NCBI GenBank assembly: GCA_022820925.1
Contig: JAJEEO010000001.1
Span: 315,001-379,000, forward strand
Length of the DNA: 64,000 bases
Source of the DNA: Acidimicrobiia bacterium
Lineage (GTDB): Bacteria; Actinomycetota; Acidimicrobiia; Acidimicrobiales; Poriferisodalaceae
Direction of reading: 5' to 3'
The notes beneath the pieces are model-generated. The model saw only the letters and a list, made by a program, of their open reading frames with translations, did no database searches and was not told where the DNA came from. Of this stretch, positions 1 to 8,316 are shown piece after piece. Positions within the stretch are counted from its first letter, which is position 1. The number at the start of each line of letters is the position of its first letter. Position numbers and translations under genes: made by a program.

Positions 1-6
1 AGCCGG

Positions 7-993
7 CTAGCTGCGTGCCGCAGGCGAGAGGTCGCGGGCCGCCTGGACGGGGTCGATGCCGCCGAAGGGCATGATCGAGATGGCCGACACGTCGACGCCG
101 TTGGCGTGGTAGCGGTCGATGTGCTCGCGGCAGGCCTCCGGCGGGCCGTGCACCAGCAGCTCGTCGACGAGACCGTCGTCGATGACTTCGAGCGCGCCGC
201 GGCGGTCGCCTTCGGACCAGCGCTCCCACATGGCTGCCAGCAGCTCGCCCCGGCCCAGCCAGCGGTGGAACTCGGCATAGACAGGCACGTTGAGGTACGC
301 AGCCATGGCCCGCTTGAAGCCGGCTCGGACCGTGTCGGCGTCAGGATTGGGGCACACGAAGATGCGAGCCACCACTTCCTTGCCCTCGCCGCCTTCGTCG
401 ACGTAGGGGCGCACGGTGGCCACGTCGTCGGCCGAGAGCCAGTTGATGATGGCGCCGTCGCTCTCGCTGCCCGCCAGCCGCAGCATCCCGGGCCGCAGCG
501 CAGCCAGCAGGATCGGCGGCTGGATCTCGGGCGGCCGGCCCAGGCGGAAGCCCTGCACCTCGAACGTGTCGTAGCTCTCGCTGATCCGCTCGCCGGTCAA
601 TGCCTCGCGCAGGAAGCGAGCGATGTCGCGGGTGCGCTTGAACGGCTCGTCGAAGGGGATGCCGTTCCAGCGCTCGACGATGACGTTGGAGGATGCGCCG
701 ATGCCCATGGCGAACCGGCCGGGCGCGGCCTCGCAGATGGCGGCGGTTTGCTGGGCCAGCAGAGCTGGGCCACGGGTGAAGGCCGGGATGATGGCGATGC
801 CGAGGCGCACGTCGGGCACCCACTGGCTGGCCAGCACGAGCGGGGTGAAGCCGTCGGTGCCGTCGGCCTCGGAACTCCAGAACTCGGTGTAGCCGAGGTC
901 GGCGAACTCCCGGTAGAGGTCGGCTTGGGCATGCAGCGGATCGCCGAAGGGAACGGTGATGCCGTAGCGCCAGTCGGTTCGGTTGTCGGTCAC
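7..993 (-). CDS. LLM-class F420-dependent oxidoreductase
   Basis: A 328-residue luciferase-like TIM-barrel protein. Its N-terminal part (YGITVPFGDP, then TEFWSSEADGTDGFTPL) and the segment GIGASSNVIVERWNG are typical of the actinobacterial F420H2-dependent branch, which transfers hydride to diverse substrates. The substrate cannot be told from sequence. The gene is complete: the TAG stop lies at 7-9 and the GTG start at 991-993. A TAGCCT hexamer (complement of 1001-1006) sits 7 nt before the start, so the mRNA may be leaderless. F420 use is consistent with fbiD at 39.3 kb and a second family member at 24.7 kb. Confidence 0.85.
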   Translation of the reverse strand: MTDNRTDWRYGITVPFGDPLHAQADLYREFADLGYTEFWSSEADGTDGFTPLVLASQWVPDVRLGIAIIPAFTRGPALLAQQTAAICEAAPGRFAMGIGASSNVIVERWNGIPFDEPFKRTRDIARFLREALTGERISESYDTFEVQGFRLGRPPEIQPPILLAALRPGMLRLAGSESDGAIINWLSADDVATVRPYVDEGGEGKEVVARIFVCPNPDADTVRAGFKRAMAAYLNVPVYAEFHRWLGRGELLAAMWERWSEGDRRGALEVIDDGLVDELLVHGPPEACREHIDRYHANGVDVSAISIMPFGGIDPVQAARDLSPAARS

Positions 994-1410
994 GGCGCGC
1001 AGGCTAGTGAGACGAGCCTGGCCGGATCGGGTGACCGTTTCGCGAGCCGCTCGCAGCGGGGGGCGGCATTCGTGTCACACCCCCTGTGTGTACTGAAGAC
1101 ATGGCAGATCAGCTTGAATTTGGACCCCAGCTCCGGTTGGTGTCGACCAGCCGGCAACCGCACCGGCTGAGCCGGGCCACCCGCCAGGTCGGCTTGGCAG
1201 GTGTGGCGCGGGCGCGCGAAGTCCTGGCCACGACGGTGCGGCCACCCGATATCGACCTCGACGCGGCGTGATGCCGGCCGCAACGAGTCGCGGTTGGCGC
1301 TTTGTGCTGGCCATTGCGAGACAGCACCGTCACACCGTGCCGGCCGCGGCGCACCGGCACCGGACAATCCGGCGGGCGGGCTGCGCGAGGGCGCAGGTAC
1401 AGTGCCGGCC
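994..1410. other. Gap between divergent genes
   Basis: About 417 bases separate the divergent oxidoreductase and thiolase genes. The stretch holds both promoters (TAGCCT near 1001-1006 on the minus strand, TACAGT at 1398-1403 on the plus strand) and one weak small ORF at 1101-1271. I see no RNA gene, repeat or other clear element. Confidence 0.5.
1101..1271 (+). CDS. Possible 56-residue basic small protein
   Basis: An ORF beginning MADQLEFGPQLRLV, rich in Arg, Ser and Thr, with no recognised domain. An in-frame GTG at 1086 would add five residues. No strong ribosome binding site is visible and there is no TAnnnT hexamer at leaderless distance. The acidic/hydrophobic start followed by a basic helix-like middle could be a real small protein, but in GC-rich DNA an ORF of this size is also expected by chance. 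It is not an obvious shadow of a larger gene, because this interval has none. Confidence 0.3.
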   Translation: MADQLEFGPQLRLVSTSRQPHRLSRATRQVGLAGVARAREVLATTVRPPDIDLDAA

Positions 1411-2607
1411 ATGAGCAGCGCTTCCACATCCCAGACCCACGACGACGACATCGTCATCGTCGACGCCGTCCGCTCCCCCGTCGGCCGCCGAGGCGGCGAC
1501 CTGAGCGGCATCCATCCCTCCGACCTGCTCAGCGACGTGCTCACGTCGCTGATGGAGCGAACACAGGTCGACCCGGCCGGCATCGGCCAGCTCGTGGGCG
1601 GCTGCGTCAGCCAGGCCGGCGAGCAGACGGCCAACATCGCCCGCACAGCGTGGCTGGGCGCTGGTTTCCCGCTCTCGGTGGCAGCGACGACGGTCGACGC
1701 GCAGTGCGGATCGAGCCAGCAGGCCACGACGCTGGCGTACGGGCTCGTGCGCAGCGGCGTGGTCGATTCCGCGATCGGCTGCGGCGTCGAGTCGATGACG
1801 CGCAACCCGATGGGCTCGAGCTACAAGAAGGGCCAGCGCACCGCGACGTCGCGCTACAAGGAGCACTACGAGTACACGACGCAGTTCCAGGGTGCTGAGC
1901 TGATGGCAAAGCAGTGGGGCATCAGCCGTGACGAGTGCGACGCCTACGGCTTGCGCAGCCAGAACAACGCCGCCCGGGCGTGGGAAGAGGACCGGTTCGG
2001 CACCCAGATCGTCGAGATCGACGCGCCGGTGCTCGACGAGGACGGCAAGCCCACCGACGAGACCCGCCACGTCGCGCGCGATGGCGGCATCAGGCCCACG
2101 ACAGCCGAAGGACTCGCCGGGCTGACGCCGGTGATGGACGGCGGCGTGCACACCGCCGGCAGCTCGTCGCAGATCAGCGACGGCTCGGGAGCGGTGCTGC
2201 TCATGCGTGCCGGCCGGGCCGCCGAGCTGGGACTGCGCCCGCTGGCCCGCATCGTCGACACCTGCCTGGTGGGCAGCGATCCCGTGCTGATGCTGACCGG
2301 GCCGATCGAGGCCACCAACTACCTGCTCGAGCGCAATGGCATGCAGATGTCCGACATCGACCTTGTCGAGATCAACGAGGCATTCGCGTCGGTGGTGCTG
2401 GCGTGGGAGCGCGAGGTCAATCCCGACATGGACAACGTCAACCCGAACGGCGGCGCGATCGCGCTGGGACACCCGCTCGGCGGCACCGGGACGATCCTGC
2501 TGACCAAGGCAGTGCACGAACTGCACCGCGCCGACAAGAGCACGGCGCTGGTCACCATGTGCTGCGGCGGCGGGCTCGGAACCGGCACCATCATCGAGCG
2601 GCTCTGA
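1411..2607 (+). CDS. Thiolase / acetyl-CoA acetyltransferase family
   Basis: A 398-residue thiolase, which cleaves or forms C-C bonds between acyl-CoA units. The nucleophilic Cys is in DAQCGSSQQA, followed by INEAFASVV, then GGAIALGHPLGGTG (catalytic His) and the C-terminal CCGGGLGTG with the second active-site Cys. The open frame extends upstream, but the ATG at 1411 fits the family's usual length and conserved N-terminus (VIVDAVRSPVGRRGG). TACAGT at 1398-1403 lies 7 nt before it, suggesting a leaderless start. Beta-oxidation or a biosynthetic role cannot be separated. Other lipid genes in the window (acyl-CoA dehydrogenases, AMP-ligase) are not adjacent. Confidence 0.9.
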   Translation: MSSASTSQTHDDDIVIVDAVRSPVGRRGGDLSGIHPSDLLSDVLTSLMERTQVDPAGIGQLVGGCVSQAGEQTANIARTAWLGAGFPLSVAATTVDAQCGSSQQATTLAYGLVRSGVVDSAIGCGVESMTRNPMGSSYKKGQRTATSRYKEHYEYTTQFQGAELMAKQWGISRDECDAYGLRSQNNAARAWEEDRFGTQIVEIDAPVLDEDGKPTDETRHVARDGGIRPTTAEGLAGLTPVMDGGVHTAGSSSQISDGSGAVLLMRAGRAAELGLRPLARIVDTCLVGSDPVLMLTGPIEATNYLLERNGMQMSDIDLVEINEAFASVVLAWEREVNPDMDNVNPNGGAIALGHPLGGTGTILLTKAVHELHRADKSTALVTMCCGGGLGTGTIIERL

Positions 2608-2690
2608 TCAACGCGCCGTCGCACCCTCCGCCCAGCGAGGCCGCTCGGGCCGTCGCCAAGCGGGCGGATCGCGGAGGCCACCATCGGAGA

Positions 2691-3314
2691 TTGCGCGACC
2701 GGACGCCGGTTCGCGTTGCAGCGGTCGCAGCCGCATGTGCGGCGGCATGGGTCGGCTGGCGCTACATCGACCGAACTGAGCCTCCGCCGGACGCTTCGGC
2801 GGCCGACGCCGCCGCACCGGAGGTGCCTGGGGCTGCGCCAGAAGCGAGCGGCCCGGCAGTCGAGCCGAACGCCGTCGTGCTCGAGGTCATCGACGGCGAC
2901 ACGATGGACGTCGACCTGAGCGGGCGCCGAGCCACCGTGAGATTCCTCGGCATCGACACCCCCGAGAAGACCGGCGGCTACCTGCCCGCCGAATGCGGAG
3001 GCGACGCCGCCACCCGCCGGACGGCCGAGCTGCTGCCGCCCGGCACCGAGGTGCTGCTGCAGCGCGACGACGAGCTCTATGACCGCTACGACCGGCTGCT
3101 GGCCTACGTGTACCGGGCCGCCGACGGGCTGTTCGTCAACCGCTACCTCGTGCTCGACGGCTACGCCGCCACCATGCACTTCGAGCCCAACACCACGCAC
3201 CGGGCGGTGCTCGATGCCGCCCAGGCGGATGCCCGAGCCGCCAACCGCGGCATCTGGTCGGACTGCGGCGGCCCCGACCGGCCGCTCGCGGGCGCCGGTT
3301 CGAGCACGGGTTAG
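2691..3314 (+). CDS. Membrane-anchored thermonuclease-family protein
   Basis: A 207-residue staphylococcal-nuclease-like (SNase) protein. After a basic N-terminus comes a hydrophobic segment (VRVAAVAAACAAAWVGW), a Pro/Ala linker and then the SNase domain: VIDGDTMDVDL, VRFLGIDTPE (equivalents of catalytic Arg35, Asp40 and Glu43) and YDRYDRLLAYVY (Arg87 region), ending near NRGIWSDC. It is probably an extracytoplasmic, membrane-tethered Ca2+-dependent nuclease. The frame is open from far upstream without a good ATG. I place the start at TTG 2691 because it precedes the membrane segment and a GGAG lies about 14 nt upstream. The start is uncertain. Confidence 0.8.
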   Translation: MRDRTPVRVAAVAAACAAAWVGWRYIDRTEPPPDASAADAAAPEVPGAAPEASGPAVEPNAVVLEVIDGDTMDVDLSGRRATVRFLGIDTPEKTGGYLPAECGGDAATRRTAELLPPGTEVLLQRDDELYDRYDRLLAYVYRAADGLFVNRYLVLDGYAATMHFEPNTTHRAVLDAAQADARAANRGIWSDCGGPDRPLAGAGSSTG

Positions 3315-3323
3315 CTTGTCGGC

Positions 3324-4175
3324 GTGGCACCGCTGTCCCAGCGGCTCGGATACGGCCCCGACGACAGACTGCTGATCATCAGCGCGGCCGGACTCGGCGG
3401 CTGCCATGCGATGAACGAGGGCGTGTACGCATCGCTGCGCGACGGCCTGGCAACCACAGCCACGCTGCTCGTGCCATGCCCGTGGTCGCGCGAGGCGGCC
3501 GCCCGGTTTCGCGGGGAGGACGTCGGCATCGCGCTGACCCTCAACGCCGAGTTCGAGCTGTACCGGTGGGGGCCGATCACCCAGGTCCCGTCATTGCTGG
3601 ACGGCAACGGCGGGATGCCCAGCACGGTGAGCGATGTGTGGGATCACGCCGACCTCGACGAGGTCCGCCGCGAATGCCGGGCGCAGATCGAGCGGGCGAT
3701 CCTGTGGGGATTCGACGTCACCCACCTCGACAGCCACCTCGATGTGCTGAGCGTGCGGCCCGAGTTCTTCGATGTGTACCTGGAGCTGGCCGTCGAATTC
3801 GGGCTGCCGGCCCGGCTGATCTCCACCGACGCCCGGCGGCAGTTGGGCTTCCCCGTCGAAGACCTCGTCGCTGCCGAAGGGGTGGTGACACCCGATCGGG
3901 TGATGCGCATCGCACCGGGCGCGATGGGCCGCTACCGCCGCATCGAGGCACTGCTCGACTCGCTGGAGCCGGGCGTGACCGAGTTGCAGCTCCAGCCTGC
4001 GGCCGACCTGCCGGAGCTGCGATCGCTGACAGCCGACTGGGGGTCACGGGTCGAAGATCTGCTGCACCTTCGCGACAACGCCGAGCTGCGCACGCACATC
4101 CAGCGCAGCGCCATCAAGCTGATCGGCTACCGGGAACTGCGACAGCTGCAGCGGTCCGAGACGGACCGTCGCTGA
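3324..4175 (+). CDS. ChbG/YdjC-like deacetylase, metal ligands lost
   Basis: A 283-residue protein aligning by eye with the ChbG/YdjC carbohydrate deacetylases. The family has ADDFG-type (metal Asp), GxHL and THxDSHxH motifs. Here these read ISAAGLG, GIALTLN and THLDSHLDV: the Asp pair is Ala-Ala and one His is Ala, while THLDSH is kept. The rest of the fold is intact (MNEGVYASLRDGLATTATLLVP, ECRAQIERAILWGF). It is therefore probably a non-catalytic or altered relative. The GTG start is at 3324, with TAGCTT at 3312-3317 only 6 nt upstream (leaderless). It converges on the SCP2 gene. Confidence 0.75.
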   Translation: MAPLSQRLGYGPDDRLLIISAAGLGGCHAMNEGVYASLRDGLATTATLLVPCPWSREAAARFRGEDVGIALTLNAEFELYRWGPITQVPSLLDGNGGMPSTVSDVWDHADLDEVRRECRAQIERAILWGFDVTHLDSHLDVLSVRPEFFDVYLELAVEFGLPARLISTDARRQLGFPVEDLVAAEGVVTPDRVMRIAPGAMGRYRRIEALLDSLEPGVTELQLQPAADLPELRSLTADWGSRVEDLLHLRDNAELRTHIQRSAIKLIGYRELRQLQRSETDRR

Positions 4176-4202
4176 GCAGGGCCGAATCAGCAGGGCGCTG
4201 AA

Positions 4203-4556
4203 TCAGCCTGGCGAGCCGAGTGAGCCCGCAGCGCGCCATGCCGGCAGCAGCTCCAGCCACATCGCCATGTCACCGGACACCTTGAGATCGCCCGCCATGT
4301 AGTGCTGTGCAGGATCGGCATCGCCGCACACCACCTCGGCCGCAAGCTCCCACGGCGCTTCGAGCGTCAGGTCTGCGCCGCGGGTGGTGCCCGGCGTCGC
4401 GGCGCGCAGCACGCCGTCCTCGAACGACAGGCTGACGTTGACCTTGCCGTCAGGACCGCCGCTGGTCTTCATCACGATCGTGCCCGAGATATCGCCCAGC
4501 GGCTCATGATCGCCGGCAGACCAGCTCACCAGGTGCTCTTCGTCGAGGAAACTCAC
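4203..4556 (-). CDS. SCP2 sterol-carrier-like domain protein
   Basis: A 117-residue single-domain protein of the SCP2 type. The pattern is a short strand region (DISGTIVMKT), then VNVSLSFEDGVL, ADLTLEAPWELAAEVVCG and a lipid-cavity helix near DPAQHYMAGDLKVSGDMAMWLELLPAW (split here: DPAQHYMAGDLKV, then SGDMAMWLELL). Such domains bind lipids or act as fold modules. The start is GTG at 4554-4556, overlapping the TGA of the upstream Mca gene as GTGA, so translation is probably coupled. A role next to Mca is unknown. Confidence 0.75.
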   Translation of the reverse strand: MSFLDEEHLVSWSAGDHEPLGDISGTIVMKTSGGPDGKVNVSLSFEDGVLRAATPGTTRGADLTLEAPWELAAEVVCGDADPAQHYMAGDLKVSGDMAMWLELLPAWRAAGSLGSPG

Positions 4557-5410
4557 GGACGCAGCCCCGCGAACAAGTCGTGCTCCATCGGCTCGGTTGC
4601 GATGCGCGACTCGAGGAGCATGTACTCCTCGTAGGGGTGGATGGCATCGGCCACGTCGTCGGGCAGGCCGAACCAGAACGGCGAGTCCGGGTCGACCTGG
4701 GTGGCGTGGGCCAGCAGCGCCTTGCGCCGCACCGCGTTGCTCACCTCGACGACGGCGGTGATGCGATCGTCCCGGCTGGGACGGCCCAGCCACTTCTCGT
4801 CGAACGGCGACTCGAGGTCGAGGTCCAGAAACGCCTGGTGGATCAGCTTCAAGCGCTTGTGCGACCACACCGGCGCGTACATCTTCATCGGCGTGAACGC
4901 AGGACCGCACTCGGGACGCCACGCCGGCTCGCCGGCATGGGCAAATGCGGGAATGCAGATCGCGGTGACCTGCAAGTGGTCGGGGTGCGGGTAGCGCGAC
5001 TGCACCAGCGGGTAGGTCAGGATCACCTGCGGGCGCACTCGGCGGATCACGGTCACGAGCCGGGCGACTGCCTCGTCGAGGTCGGCGTTCGCGAACGCCT
5101 CAGGGTTGGCGTTGGCCTCGGTGTCGGGCATGCCGGAGTCGCGATAGCCCAGCATGACGACTTCGTCGTAGCCGATTTCGACCGCAGACGCGTCCAGCTC
5201 CGCACGGCGGACTTCGGCAAGGTTCTCCTTCACCTCGGGTCGGTCCATTGCCGGGTTGAGGATGTCGCCCTCCTCGCCGCCGGTGCAGCACACGAGCGTC
5301 GTGCGGATGCCTTCATCGGCATAGCGGCGGATGGTGCCCGCGCCCTTGGACGCCTCGTCGTCGGGGTGTGCGTGCACTGCGAGTATTGACAGTCCCGTGT
5401 CCTGCGACAT
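4553..5410 (-). CDS. mca: Mycothiol S-conjugate amidase-like PIG-L deacetylase
   Basis: A 285-residue zinc hydrolase. It has the PIG-L motifs HAHPDDEASKG (zinc His, catalytic Asp) and YPHPDHLQ (second zinc His). TGGEEGDILNPAMD closely follows the mycothiol S-conjugate amidase (Mca) branch rather than MshB, and the length fits Mca. The enzyme cleaves mycothiol conjugates of toxins to mercapturic acids in the cytoplasm. A TAGCTT lies 8 nt before the ATG. It forms a two-gene unit with the overlapping SCP2 gene. Actinobacterial mycothiol metabolism is thereby implied. MshB remains the alternative. Confidence 0.82.
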   Translation of the reverse strand: MSQDTGLSILAVHAHPDDEASKGAGTIRRYADEGIRTTLVCCTGGEEGDILNPAMDRPEVKENLAEVRRAELDASAVEIGYDEVVMLGYRDSGMPDTEANANPEAFANADLDEAVARLVTVIRRVRPQVILTYPLVQSRYPHPDHLQVTAICIPAFAHAGEPAWRPECGPAFTPMKMYAPVWSHKRLKLIHQAFLDLDLESPFDEKWLGRPSRDDRITAVVEVSNAVRRKALLAHATQVDPDSPFWFGLPDDVADAIHPYEEYMLLESRIATEPMEHDLFAGLRP

Positions 5411-5481
5411 CGGCGGTCAAGCTACCGGCGTCGACACTGTGCTGGCCGACCGTCCGGTGATTTCGATCACGATCGCGGCGG

Positions 5482-6732
5482 TCAACCGGTCGGCGTCAAT
5501 TCGATATGCCCGGTTTCTTCGTCGATGTCCATGGAGTACCCGCAGATTGCGGCAAGGCGGTCGCGCCCCTCCTCGGGACCCGACGCGAGCAGCTCGTCGC
5601 CCACCCACAGCCGCACCGTGCGCGGCGGGTTGTAGATGTAGCTCGCAGCACGGCGGATGGCCAGCACGTGATAGCCGGGATCCACCGCCAGCCCCAGCGA
5701 GCCCAGCGTCGAGTCGTCGGCCTCGGAGCCCGGCGCGACCGGCACCTGCACCACGACATCATCGGTGTCGCCCAGCGCGAGCGCCAGCACCGGATGGATG
5801 TCTTCGTCTTCGAGCACCAGCGAGGTGATGTTGCGAGCCTGATCGCCGATGTCCTCGGCGGCCTCGGCGACGTGCAGCAGACCGCGTAGTCCCGCCGGGT
5901 CCGCGTCGGACACCTGGGCGGCATCGGCCGCTGCACGCAGCACCCACGTCTGCATCGACGCTTTCATCCCGTCGAGCCGCTCCTGCATCGAGCGAACTTC
6001 CCGCGCCAGCGACAGGTCGTCCAGCACGAGTGCCGAATAGGCCAGCCCGATGGCAGCCTCGGACAGGTTCTTCATCTCGACCAGGGTGTCCACCGCCCGG
6101 TCGAGGTCGCTGAGCGCATGGTCGTCATCGGGCTCGGGCGGGTTCCAGCGCTCCATCGCGGCAAGCTCCCGCAGCCGCACGATGCCTGCCGGGTCGCCGC
6201 GCATGAACAGCACGTCGCCGGGTTCGACGATGCTGTCGCCGCCGACGTCGGTGATCCAGTGACGGCCCCGCTGGATCGCCACCACTCGCATGCCGACGGC
6301 CACCGGCAGCTCCATGTCGCGCAGCGGCCGGTTCGCCAAATGGCTGCCGGGGGCCACGACCAGCCGGTGCGACACCTCGGCCGCTTGGGCCAGGTCCACG
6401 ATGAGGGCTCGCGGGATGCCCAGGTGATGCAGCACGATCTTGGAGATGTCCACTGCCGCGTTGGCGATCTGCTCGATCGACGACACCACTTGCAGCACCG
6501 AGCTCATGCCGTCCACCTCGCGGGGGTGGCGCACGGCCAGCATCGCCAGCGACCGCATCTCGTGCACGAGAGCGGACATATCCACCTCGAGGCCCAGCAC
6601 GGCATCGGCCATGCCCTCGTCGTCGAAGTAGAGCGCGGCATAAGCCAGATCGACCATGAGCTCGGAGGCGTCCTTGGCCTCGGAGAGCATGGACTTGAGA
6701 TTTCGGGGTTTGTCTTCGGGGTCTGATCGCAT
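5482..6732 (-). CDS. PhoU / RCK-C tandem regulatory protein
   Basis: A 416-residue soluble protein built as two similar halves. Each half has a PhoU-like helical domain (SEAKDASELMVDLAYAAL; LVEMKNLSEAAIGLAYSAL) followed by an RCK-C (TrkA-C) beta domain (LVVAPGSHLANRPLRDM...GDVLFMRGDP; VPVAPGSEADDSTLGSL...GDELLASGPE). RCK-C domains bind ions or nucleotides and gate cation channels. No membrane segment is present. It lies 48 bp downstream of an MgtE-like transporter on the same strand, so it probably regulates that transporter. The ATG at 6730-6732 lacks a clear Shine-Dalgarno sequence; an AAAGGAG lies too far upstream. Confidence 0.78.
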   Translation of the reverse strand: MRSDPEDKPRNLKSMLSEAKDASELMVDLAYAALYFDDEGMADAVLGLEVDMSALVHEMRSLAMLAVRHPREVDGMSSVLQVVSSIEQIANAAVDISKIVLHHLGIPRALIVDLAQAAEVSHRLVVAPGSHLANRPLRDMELPVAVGMRVVAIQRGRHWITDVGGDSIVEPGDVLFMRGDPAGIVRLRELAAMERWNPPEPDDDHALSDLDRAVDTLVEMKNLSEAAIGLAYSALVLDDLSLAREVRSMQERLDGMKASMQTWVLRAAADAAQVSDADPAGLRGLLHVAEAAEDIGDQARNITSLVLEDEDIHPVLALALGDTDDVVVQVPVAPGSEADDSTLGSLGLAVDPGYHVLAIRRAASYIYNPPRTVRLWVGDELLASGPEEGRDRLAAICGYSMDIDEETGHIELTPTG

Positions 6733-6779
6733 GTCAGATCGTCAGCCAGCGGCGCGACGAGCTCCTTTCAGGTTAGGGG

Positions 6780-8222
6780 TCACGACAAGCCCACCCAGCT
6801 CACGGCGAGCACGAGCGCGGCGGCACCCGCGAGGTCGACGGTGCTGTTCACGAGCGGGATGCCGTACGTGTCGGGATCGACACCGATGCGGGTGGCCACG
6901 ACCGTGCCGTAGTAGGCGATGACTCCCGCCAGCGCCGTTGCGATCATGCCGCCGATGAGCGAGATGGCCACCAGCCGCAGCATCCCCGGCGACGAGAGCG
7001 AGAACAGCGTGCCGAAGGCGCTGGCGAGCACCCCGTTGAGCACGAACACGGGCACGGTCAGGGCGAAGGCGAACAGGATGTCGAGGCGGGCGCCGCGTTC
7101 GGGGAGCGCGCGAGGCTCGATGACGCCCAGGTGCAGCTTGGTCGACAGCCTGCTCGACAGGATGCCGCCGATGGCGCCTGCCGCAGCGAGACATGCGGGC
7201 ACCAGGATGAGCACCGCTCGCCTGTCCACGAAGTCCTCGAGGCGGTGCTCGATCACCACTCCGGCCACGATCAGCACAAGACCTCCGATGCCCAGCACGG
7301 GAATCGACTCGCGCAGGATCTGCCAGAGCTGCTCGAGTCCCGAGCGCCACGCCCAGAACATGGCAGCGGCAGCTCCGACGACACTGGCGGCTGCGAGGAG
7401 CGGCGTGAGGGCGGTGATGCCCACGAGATAGGTGGCCAAGAACAGCGCCGGCAGCGTGACCACGTCGCCCACCGCGGAGATGAGCGGCGCGCTGACGTTG
7501 TCGAGGTCCCAGCCGCGCCGGGTGGAGCTGGCCGCGAGCCCGAGCGTGACAACCAGCACGACGATGGAGGCGAGCTGGGCACCGACGACGGACACCACGA
7601 TGAGGTCGGTGACCCCGATGATGTCGGACAGGCCGAATACCGGCGCCAGCACCTTGGTCATGACGCCGAGCCCTACGGCGGTCACCAGCGTCAGCACGGC
7701 AGCCGCGATGACGTTCTGGCCCACGATCGTGTCGCTTCGAGCAGTGGCCCGGAACGTGCCCGCGTGAATGGTCGTGGCGAGGCGGCTGCCCAGCGCGCCG
7801 AAGATGTCGCCGCGCATGCCGATGGCGGCTGGCACCAGCACGAGCAGGCCCGGCAGGCGCTCGAGCGTGCCGGTGACCGCCGCAAGCAGCACACCCGCGG
7901 CCGTGGCGGTCAGGCTGCTGACGGCGAGGGCAGTGAGGCTCTGGCGGGCCCCTGTGGCGTCGGGGCCGAACAAACCGCGCCAAAAGCCCAGCGGGTGCAG
8001 CCGGCGCACCGAGCGGGCCACCCGGGTCCGTCCGAACGCGCTGGCCCGAGCGGCGAGCCGGCCGCCCTCGCGAGTTAGCCGGACACTCTCGCGGCGAATC
8101 CGGGTGCCCTCGCGGCGAATCCGCTTGGTCTGTGCAATGTGCGGGGGCCTCCCGGGCGCGCGAGGGGCACGGCTGGGGGCGCGCTTCGACGAGCGCCGCG
8201 GCGCGGAATCGCCCTCGGCCAT
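6780..8222 (-). CDS. MgtE/SLC41-like divalent cation transporter
   Basis: A 480-residue integral membrane protein: an Arg-rich cytoplasmic N-terminus of about 75 residues, then around ten hydrophobic segments in two repeats. Each repeat starts with a pore-type motif (VPAAIGMRGDIFGALGSRLA; VPACLAAAGAIGGILSSRLS), as in the archaeal/SLC41 type of MgtE domain. There is no cytoplasmic CBS sensor. The neighbouring PhoU/RCK-C protein could supply that role. Predicted substrate is Mg2+ or another divalent cation. ATG 8222 is preferred over TTG 8228. Confidence 0.78.
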   Translation of the reverse strand: MAEGDSAPRRSSKRAPSRAPRAPGRPPHIAQTKRIRREGTRIRRESVRLTREGGRLAARASAFGRTRVARSVRRLHPLGFWRGLFGPDATGARQSLTALAVSSLTATAAGVLLAAVTGTLERLPGLLVLVPAAIGMRGDIFGALGSRLATTIHAGTFRATARSDTIVGQNVIAAAVLTLVTAVGLGVMTKVLAPVFGLSDIIGVTDLIVVSVVGAQLASIVVLVVTLGLAASSTRRGWDLDNVSAPLISAVGDVVTLPALFLATYLVGITALTPLLAAASVVGAAAAMFWAWRSGLEQLWQILRESIPVLGIGGLVLIVAGVVIEHRLEDFVDRRAVLILVPACLAAAGAIGGILSSRLSTKLHLGVIEPRALPERGARLDILFAFALTVPVFVLNGVLASAFGTLFSLSSPGMLRLVAISLIGGMIATALAGVIAYYGTVVATRIGVDPDTYGIPLVNSTVDLAGAAALVLAVSWVGLS

Positions 8223-8316
8223 ACGCAAAGGGTGGCAGCCCCGCTGTGCCGTGCGCGAGATGTGGCTGCTGCGACCGAGGACGCGAGCTCAGAGACTCGC
8301 TCGGAGCGGCGAGCGA

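Noticed and set aside
106..1170. Long plus-strand frame opposite the first oxidoreductase
   Set aside because: It is antisense to a gene with clear family motifs, and its translation is low-complexity and motif-free.
2636..2660. GGCCGCTCGGGCC before the nuclease gene as another copy of the 85-bp repeat
   Set aside because: Only the 13-bp core matches; flanking sequence does not align.
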